A stretch of DNA of 10,887 nucleotides from an uncultured Chloroflexota bacterium. Its GTDB lineage: Bacteria; Chloroflexota; Anaerolineae; Aggregatilineales; Phototrophicaceae. The position numbers and the translations under genes were made by a program. The stretch spans positions 1 to 10,887 of the forward strand of contig CALMDI010000322.1 in the NCBI GenBank assembly GCA_937864975.1. Reading direction: 5' to 3'. Shown here in pieces: positions 7,442 through 10,887 of the stretch (position 1 is its first letter; every line of letters starts with the position of its first letter). The notes under the pieces were generated by a model that saw nothing but the letters and a program-made list of their open reading frames with translations, was not told the origin of the DNA and made no database searches.

Positions 7442-8095
7442 TTGATTGCGTATTACGTTAGCGGCGCGTGGGCACAAAACCCATTTTCACCGGAAACCAT
7501 CGCGGCATGGAATCAGCTTGATACGTTGAAAGCCATGATGTTGCTGTTTGCGATTCTGCTGCTGGCATTGTTCGGGATGGTGGCGAACGACTGGCGCAAG
7601 ACAGGACAGCACGGGAAGCAGCTTGAAATCAGCAAGCAGAACGCGGATAACCACGCGATGAACACCGACGCGCTCAGAACTGCAACCAAAGCGCTCGACC
7701 AGACCCTATCGGAAGCGCGCGAAGTGAACACGAAGCTTGACCGCCTGACGGACGCGCACGATTCGGGCGTGCGCGACATGCGAAAACTGCTGATGGAGGA
7801 CACGGGCGGCGCTCTGACCTACATCAAGCTTGAACTGGAAAAAGTGAGCAAGCTCGTCAAGGACACCGCCGTGAGTGCCCAGCGTCGAGACAAGCGCGAC
7901 ACTGCCCTTGTCTCGACGCTGAATGCAGCGCTGAGGGAAATTCAGGGCGTGCGCGCGGCACTCGAACGGATCGCGCCGACGCCGCCGTTTGCGCCCGTGG
8001 CGCCGCCCGTCGTCGTCCTCGAAGCCGACGTGACGACTGCGCCGCCCGACGCGCCCGCCGAAACGCCCACGCCGCCGGGGGAGCCGACGTCATGA
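7442..8095 (+). CDS. Membrane-anchored coiled-coil protein with Pro-rich tail (lysis cassette)
   Basis: 217 residues from TTG 7442, with AGGTGAGG at 7433-7440 very close upstream. Residues 31-49 (AMMLLFAILLLALFGMVAN) are a single membrane helix, followed at once by DWRK. About 55-155 are charged heptad-like helices (LDQTLSEAREVNTKLDRLTD). The tail from about 175 is Pro/Ala-rich (TPPFAPVAPPVV). The design of one anchor, a long coiled coil and a proline-rich end resembles phage spanin-like or holin-accessory proteins, and its position fits, but no family is certain. Its stop overlaps the next start as ATGA. Base composition is more AT-rich than the flanking genes. Confidence 0.65.
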   Translation: MIAYYVSGAWAQNPFSPETIAAWNQLDTLKAMMLLFAILLLALFGMVANDWRKTGQHGKQLEISKQNADNHAMNTDALRTATKALDQTLSEAREVNTKLDRLTDAHDSGVRDMRKLLMEDTGGALTYIKLELEKVSKLVKDTAVSAQRRDKRDTALVSTLNAALREIQGVRAALERIAPTPPFAPVAPPVVVLEADVTTAPPDAPAETPTPPGEPTS

Positions 8096-8241
8096 GCGCC
8101 GCCGACCCCCTTCCCGACCTCGAATTCTGCCTCGGCAGTATCCTGATGGTCATCGCCCTGTGCGCGGCGTTCAGCCTGGACGACTGGCGGCGCGGGCGGG
8201 TGTCGCGGGGCGCGGTACGACGATTGAGGAGACGACGCTGA
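8092..8241 (+). CDS. 49-aa single-span membrane peptide with arginine-rich tail
   Basis: A short gene easily missed by length cut-offs. ATG 8092 overlaps the upstream stop as ATGA, and its TGA at 8239-8241 overlaps the glycosidase ATG as TGATG. GGAG at 8080-8083 is 8 bases before the start. The N-terminus is acidic (D5, D9, E11), residues 12-29 form one hydrophobic helix (FCLGSILMVIALCAAFSL), then DDWRR, and the tail holds ten Arg and no Lys, ending LRRRR. Charge predicts N-out, C-in. Size, topology, basic tail and place directly before lytic enzymes fit a class III-type or accessory holin. This is inference; no family recognised. Confidence 0.65.
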   Translation: MSAADPLPDLEFCLGSILMVIALCAAFSLDDWRRGRVSRGAVRRLRRRR

Positions 8242-9068
8242 TGCCTGTTCTGGGACTCAACATTCTGGGCGATAGAAGCCTGCCGCGTGAGAAGATTCTA
8301 CTGGACGTGGCGGCGCTGGACGCGAAGTATCACGTGGTCATGAACAATCCCGGCTTAGCCGACGCGGTGCTGGCGACGGGCGCGGATGTCATCTACCGCC
8401 AGTGGGACGATGACCACGCCAATCAGCGCGAAGACGCGCGCCAGTTCGTCCGCAATCGCCACGCCCTCGCGCCGCCGGGCTGCCTGCTGTACCTGGGCAA
8501 CGAGCCGGACAGGACGACGCTCGCGCAACTCAACCGATGGACAACCGACGCGCTCGACGAGTGCGAGAAGCTTGGGCGCGTCGGCGTGATTCTCAACTGG
8601 GCAACCGGCAACCCGGAAGGCGCCGACTGGCAGCAGTTGCGCGGCTGCGTCGAGAAGGCGTATGCGGGCAAGCACCTGCTCGGCTTGCATCAGTATTTCG
8701 GCGCGCCCTTCGACGCTTTCCGCACGTGGCACATCGGGCGCGAGCAGGACGTGTACCGCGCCTTTGGCGACCGGACGCCCGAAATCGTCATCACCGAACT
8801 CGGCTACGTCCATGCCAACGCCGACGGCTCGCTTGACGCCTACCGGGGCTGGCGTGGCGACCTGAGCGCCGACCAGTACGCCGACGACCTGGGCAAGGCG
8901 GTGGGGCATTACGTGCGCTATGGCATTCACGCCTGCCTGTTCGCCGTCTCGACTGCCAATGACGAGAAATGGGGCACGTTCGTGCCGTCGGAAGCGGTGA
9001 TCGCGCGGATGGCGTCCATCAACAAGCAAATGCGGCTTCAACCCACATCGATCCGTAGAGGATATTGA
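8241..9068 (+). CDS. Clan GH-A-like glycoside hydrolase, probable N-terminal half of the endolysin
   Basis: 275 residues from ATG 8241; GAGGAG at 8226-8231 and a TGATG overlap support this start over the longer open frame. The pattern is a (beta/alpha)8 barrel: LGLNILGD, DVIYRQW, then GCLLYLGNEPD with Glu88 as likely acid/base, GVILNWATGNP, HLLGLHQYFG, and EIVITELGY with Glu186 as likely nucleophile. Paired glutamates after N-E and T-E near strands 4 and 7 are the signature of clan GH-A retaining glycosidases. No signal peptide, so it would need a holin. Context (holin candidates, M23 domain) suggests cell-wall glycan cleavage, but the substrate is not visible. The frame ends at TGA 9066-9068, after which the same frame continues into a linker and M23 domain. 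Confidence 0.75.
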   Translation: MPVLGLNILGDRSLPREKILLDVAALDAKYHVVMNNPGLADAVLATGADVIYRQWDDDHANQREDARQFVRNRHALAPPGCLLYLGNEPDRTTLAQLNRWTTDALDECEKLGRVGVILNWATGNPEGADWQQLRGCVEKAYAGKHLLGLHQYFGAPFDAFRTWHIGREQDVYRAFGDRTPEIVITELGYVHANADGSLDAYRGWRGDLSADQYADDLGKAVGHYVRYGIHACLFAVSTANDEKWGTFVPSEAVIARMASINKQMRLQPTSIRRGY

Positions 9069-9704
9069 AACGCTCGTAAAAGTCGGCGCGCGGCGGCGGC
9101 GACCCCACCCGCGCCGCCGCAAAACCCGCCTGCGCGTCCCACAGCGCCCGATTCGGGCGTTCCCGACGGCTGGTACTGGCATCGTCCGGTACGCGCGCCC
9201 TTCGTTGTCACGTCGCCGTTTGGTGAGCGCGTCAAGCCGGAGGACTGGGACAAGCCGCCGGAACAGCAGCGCAAGGAAATCCATACCGGCACGGATTACA
9301 CCGCCGCGGATTGGACAGCCTACGCCGCGCGCGAAGGCAGGGTGACGTTCGCGGGCTGGAACGCGCAGGGCTACGGCAATCGGATTGAGATTGACCACGG
9401 GAGCGGGCAGACGTCCGCGTACAACCACCTGGAGCGGATTGACGTGAAGGTGGGGGACGCGGTGCAGGCGGGACAGGCGATTGCCGTCATCGGCTCGACC
9501 GGCAGAAGCACGGCGCGGCACCTGGACTGGGAAACGCGCCGGAACGGTGTGCCTTACGCGCCCGCGCCCTACACGCGCCCGCATCCGGCAGACATCACAA
9601 CGCCAGCGCCCGTACCCTTACCGCCCTCTGACACTGTAGCCGTCCCCCGCGCCGCGCTGCTGGCGATGCGCGCGCAATTGGATGCGTGGCTCTCGACAAA
9701 CTGA
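9069..9704 (+). CDS. M23 metallopeptidase domain without its own start codon (C-terminal half of a split endolysin)
   Basis: This frame directly continues the glycosidase frame after its TGA. It starts with a basic then Pro/Ala-rich linker (AAAATPPAPPQNPPARPTAP), then SPFGERV, IHTGTDY (His at 9282-9284 and Asp at 9294-9296, the HxxxD zinc pair), YNHL (His 9426-9428), GQAIAVIGSTGRSTARHLDW and a Pro-rich end. M23 enzymes cut peptidoglycan cross-bridges. The usual final HxH is HLD here. There is no ATG, GTG or TTG between 9069 and the GTG at 9342, which is 60 bases beyond the zinc motif, so a product from 9342 would be dead. Either the TGA is read through, giving about 487 residues with both enzymes, or the gene is a broken fusion. 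Confidence 0.8.
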   Translation, partial: NARKSRRAAAATPPAPPQNPPARPTAPDSGVPDGWYWHRPVRAPFVVTSPFGERVKPEDWDKPPEQQRKEIHTGTDYTAADWTAYAAREGRVTFAGWNAQGYGNRIEIDHGSGQTSAYNHLERIDVKVGDAVQAGQAIAVIGSTGRSTARHLDWETRRNGVPYAPAPYTRPHPADITTPAPVPLPPSDTVAVPRAALLAMRAQLDAWLSTN

Positions 9705-9718
9705 AAAGGACTAACTCC

Positions 9719-10276
9719 ATGTCTCGCTACCGTCTGAAACTCATTCTCGCGACGATCCTGACCCTTGCCGCCTTCTCGATGCCGACGACCGCGCAGGAAC
9801 CGACGCCGGAGGTCGTCGCGCCCGTCGGGGACATCACGGTCGAGGACGGCGCGACCCTCAACATCAGCCCGCCCGACGCCCCAATGGACGACCCCGACGC
9901 GCCGGAAGCGCCCGTGTCCGAGACGCCCGAACCGGCGTTCGAGGCGCTGCTGACGATGGCGGCGTCGGTGGCGTTCGCCGTCGAGTGGATTAAGAAGGGG
10001 TTCCTCAGTCGCTGGCTGGACAATTCTGGCTTCGGCGACGAAGCGAAAGCGGCTGTGATTCAGGCGGTCGCCGCCCTGCTCGCGCTCGCGCTCGTGTTCG
10101 CGACGGAAGCGGATTTGAACGTGCTGGCGGTGCTGGGCATTTACCCCGACGCGCCGCCGCTGCTGGCGAAGTTCATTACGGCGTTCGCGGTGTCCGGCGG
10201 GAACATGGTATTGTGGGCGGCGTATCGGTTTTTTAAGGGCGGGACGTTGCCGGGCGCGGCGCGTGTGCCTCGGTAG
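9719..10276 (+). CDS. Holin-like membrane protein with N-terminal signal peptide
   Basis: 185 residues from ATG 9719; AAAAGGA at 9704-9710 sets this start over an upstream TTG. Residues 1-25 are a Sec signal: RYRLK, hydrophobic 8-19, cleavage likely after TTA (residue 25). Residues 27-74 form an acidic Pro/Asp/Glu-rich linker. Three hydrophobic segments follow: about 75-90 (FEALLTMAASVAFAVEW, followed by IKK), 111-128 (AAVIQAVAALLALALVFA) and 148-171 (LLAKFITAFAVSGGNMVLWA). The last part is like phage holins with a small Gly-containing helix ending in basic residues. It is the last gene of the late operon, 14 bases after the M23 frame, where a holin is expected. A signal peptide on a holin is unusual; a signal anchor controlling topology or timing is possible. 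Confidence 0.65.
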   Translation: MSRYRLKLILATILTLAAFSMPTTAQEPTPEVVAPVGDITVEDGATLNISPPDAPMDDPDAPEAPVSETPEPAFEALLTMAASVAFAVEWIKKGFLSRWLDNSGFGDEAKAAVIQAVAALLALALVFATEADLNVLAVLGIYPDAPPLLAKFITAFAVSGGNMVLWAAYRFFKGGTLPGAARVPR

Positions 10277-10280
10277 TTCG

Positions 10281-10289
10281 TGGTATAAT
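10281..10289 (+). promoter_or_regulatory. Extended -10 promoter after the holin-like gene
   Basis: TGGTATAAT at 10281-10289 is a perfect TGn-TATAAT extended -10 element, five bases after the stop at 10274-10276. No good -35 is seen, which extended -10 promoters can do without. Start would be near 10296, directly before the two hairpins. It is a consensus element at a gene end, where it has no coding reason to be. Confidence 0.6.
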
Positions 10290-10295
10290 TGATGC

Positions 10296-10378
10296 TGTTC
10301 CCCCTGTCGCATTGTCGGCAGGGTTGAGGCGAACGCTTCTATGAAACGAGCCAGCCCATTGTCGGGCTGGCTCGTTTC
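10296..10378 (+). ncRNA. Candidate small RNA with two hairpins sharing a CATTGTC loop
   Basis: Hairpin 1: CCCTGTCG (10302-10309) pairs with CGGCAGGG (10316-10323), eight pairs with one that is U-G on this strand but A-C on the other, so the + strand is the folded one. Hairpin 2 (10343-10378) is a perfect 15-bp stem. Both loops carry the same CATTGTCGG word (10310-10318 and 10357-10365). With the extended -10 just upstream, a transcript of about 83 bases would consist almost only of these hairpins. No ribosome site or sensible reading frame is present. It could instead be the leader of a longer transcript or simply the operon's terminator region. Confidence 0.4.
10343..10378 (+). terminator. 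Strong hairpin closing the late operon
   Basis: GAAACGAGCCAGCCC (10343-10357) and GGGCTGGCTCGTTTC (10364-10378) form a perfect 15-bp stem around ATTGTC. The top ends in GTTTC within the stem, without a free T tract, so termination efficiency is uncertain. Being symmetrical, it may act in both directions between the rightward late operon and the leftward genes beyond. Confidence 0.6.
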
Positions 10379-10553
10379 GCGGTCTAGCGCTTATTTCACA
10401 AGATTGCGGCGCGCCATCTCGGCGTTAAGCGCGGCAACCGCCTCGCGCTCTGGCAGCCTGCCCGACGACCAGACGGTCTCGCGCGGCAGCCGGACGGTGA
10501 CGAACTCGTCACCGATTTTCCCGCCGCGCCCGCCGCGCTCGACATATTCATCG

Positions 10554-10580
10554 AGCGTTACCTGCTTGGCAGGTGACGCT
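10554..10580 (+). repeat. Inverted repeat, 12-bp stem, at the frameshift point
   Basis: AGCGTTACCTGC (10554-10565) and GCAGGTGACGCT (10569-10580) form 12 pairs around TTG; one pair is U-G on the + strand and A-C on the minus strand. No T tract follows on the + strand. It lies where the minus-strand frame breaks. Confidence 0.6.
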
Positions 10581-10641
10581 GAACGGAAACGCCAGCGCGA
10601 TGTCCTCGCGGGCGAGCGAGAGGACTTCCACCCGGTCGATC

Positions 10642-10663
10642 CAGCGAAGCTCGAGCTTCGCTG
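10642..10663. repeat. 22-bp perfect palindrome, candidate operator
   Basis: CAGCGAAGCTC (10642-10652) is followed without spacer by its exact reverse complement GAGCTTCGCTG (10653-10663); the centre is CTCGAG. Symmetry breaks at the next base on each side. It lies beside the AT-rich stretch 10664-10697, which has promoter-like words on both strands. A loop-free palindrome favours a dimeric DNA-binding protein over an RNA hairpin. Binding partner unknown. Confidence 0.6.
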
Positions 10664-10688
10664 TTAGTAATGTATATGGTTTCCACGT

Positions 10689-10694
10689 TATACT
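10689..10694 (+). promoter_or_regulatory. Candidate -10 element (TATACT) in an AT-rich gap
   Basis: TATACT matches five of six consensus bases within the only AT-rich stretch of this end (10664-10697). No convincing -35 is seen. The minus strand carries TATAAC over 10687-10692, also a five-of-six match, so a leftward promoter for the broken gene is equally possible. Rightward transcription would start near the hairpin at 10701. Confidence 0.3.
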
Positions 10695-10700
10695 CTTTCT

Positions 10701-10757
10701 GCGCCGAAAGGCGCTGCTATGCTCTGTGCCGGGGGAGCTAGACCCTTCCCCGGCACG
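10701..10757 (+). ncRNA. Second hairpin pair; candidate small RNA or terminator
   Basis: GCGCC-GAAA-GGCGC (10701-10714) is a perfect 5-bp stem capped by a GNRA tetraloop, a very stable RNA fold. GTGCCGGGG (10727-10735) pairs perfectly with CCCCGGCAC (10749-10757), and a T-rich stretch follows on the + strand (10767-10775, TGTTTCTTC after a short spacer). With TATACT just upstream, this could be a short transcript; alternatively the second hairpin separates the two minus-strand genes. No coding sense is seen on either strand across it. Confidence 0.35.
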
Positions 10758-10773
10758 CTTCAAGCTGTTTCTT

Positions 10774-10887
10774 CTACGCCCAACGCGCCTGGGCGTCCGC
10801 GCGGCGCACGAGCCATGTCCCGCCCGACTTGCGTCCGCGCAGCCAGCCCTGCTGCAGGGCGTCCTTGACGGTGTCCTGCCTGACGCC
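10774..10887 (-). CDS. Helix-turn-helix (excisionase/MerR-type) DNA-binding protein, 5' truncated by the window
   Basis: The minus strand from the window edge to TAG (10774-10776) encodes the last 37 residues of a protein: GVRQDTVKDALQQGWLRGRK, then SGGTWLVRRADAQARWA. This is the recognition helix and wing of the small helix-turn-helix domain of excisionases and MerR-like proteins: (G)V....V..A...G.L.....G..W.V...D. Such proteins direct excision or control lysogeny promoters. The first helix lies outside the window. Codons are strongly G/C in third position, as in neighbours. It reads towards the late operon, so it belongs to a separate leftward unit. Full size and exact role cannot be judged here. 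Confidence 0.7.
   Translation of the reverse strand, partial: GVRQDTVKDALQQGWLRGRKSGGTWLVRRADAQARWA

Larger units (their letters stand above)
10391..10663 (-). pseudogene. Broken minus-strand gene, apparent +1 frameshift, unknown product
   Basis: Two minus-strand frames look like parts of one protein. The 3' part ends at TAA (10391-10393), reads TLDEYVERGGRGGKIGDEFV, then TVRLPRETVWSSGRLPEREA, and finishes with a helix up to RRNLVK. Its codons strongly favour G/C in third position, yet the frame, open up to 10663, has no ATG, GTG or TTG before this part. The 5' part, in the neighbouring frame from about 10657, reads LELRWIDRVEVLSLAREDIA, then LAFPFSVTCQ, and stops at 10548-10550. Joining them needs +1 (or -2) near 10550-10580, where a hairpin lies. 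It may be a decayed gene, a sequencing indel or a recoded gene. I do not recognise the family; small size and place suggest a phage regulator or accessory protein. Confidence 0.45.

Noticed and set aside
8160..8240. Upstream extension of the glycosidase frame
   Set aside because: ATG 8241 overlaps the stop of the 49-aa gene as TGATG and has GAGGAG upstream; the extension lies over that gene in another frame.
9066..9068. TGA decoded as Trp or Gly by an alternative genetic code
   Set aside because: Other genes end in TGA with tight ATGA/TGATG overlaps (7049, 8093, 8239), so TGA is a normal stop in this phage.
9037..9095. A third frame reading SVEDIETLVKVGA across the glycosidase end, hinting at two compensating indels
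   Set aside because: It looks protein-like but is short, lacks the G/C third-base bias of the neighbours and needs two shifts; the single in-frame stop is simpler. Kept as an alternative for read checking.
8355..9584. 409-aa minus-strand frame under the lysis genes
   Set aside because: Arg/Val/His-rich translation typical of the antisense of GC-rich genes; the + strand genes have clear motifs.
9342..9704. M23 gene starting at GTG 9342
   Set aside because: This start would cut off the HxxxD zinc motif at 9282-9296; no ribosome site is evident, so it is unlikely to be the true protein.
10341..10667. 108-aa + strand frame in the right-hand region
   Set aside because: Ser/Arg-rich shadow of the minus-strand gene, beginning inside a hairpin with no ribosome site.
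1..10887. CRISPR array, tRNA, rRNA, insertion sequence or integrase
   Set aside because: No spaced direct repeats, cloverleaf with CCA end, transposase motif or terminal repeats were seen.

Overview
The window is the tail, host-interaction and lysis part of a tailed-phage genome (free phage or prophage) with a long, non-contractile (siphovirus-type) tail. There is no sheath gene, and a 904-residue tape measure sits between tail-tube and assembly-chaperone genes on one side and a tail-hub protein on the other. DNA is GC-rich, rising from roughly 50-57 % around 1800-3000 to well above 65 % after 6500. Genes are packed head to tail on the + strand with ATGA/TGATG overlaps and Shine-Dalgarno-type ribosome sites. 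Several proteins act on peptidoglycan (LysM, glycosidase-like, M23), so the host is a walled bacterium. No gene identifies its phylum; an unusual GC-rich lineage such as Chloroflexota would fit but this is only a guess.

Layout. 3-1141: a small unknown protein at the window edge and two consecutive tail-tube-like proteins. 1131-1782: an overlapping pair of frames in the lambda G/GT arrangement, where a +1 (or -2) ribosomal frameshift probably gives a long tail-assembly chaperone. 1782-2307: an insert of moron type, with its own candidate promoter, an MmpS-like lipoprotein gene and an intrinsic terminator. 2307-5021: tape measure with a LysM domain. 5024-7422: tail hub, a small fibre/tip-like protein and an unknown. 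7442-10276: lysis cassette with a TM/coiled-coil protein, a 49-aa arginine-tailed membrane peptide, a clan GH-A-like glycosidase, an M23 endopeptidase and a holin-like protein with a signal peptide.

The most striking point is that the glycosidase and the M23 domain are in the same frame and separated by one TGA. The M23 part has no start codon before its first zinc motif, so the pair looks like one bifunctional endolysin interrupted by a stop (readthrough, or a decayed fusion).

10276-10887 differs from the rest. It holds an extended -10 promoter followed at once by two hairpins that share a CATTGTC loop (a small-RNA candidate), then a minus-strand gene that appears frameshifted, a hairpin at the shift point, a 22-bp perfect palindrome, a second hairpin pair, and the 3' end of a minus-strand helix-turn-helix (excisionase-like) gene that runs off the window. 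This suggests a boundary between the late structural/lysis operon and a leftward regulatory module.
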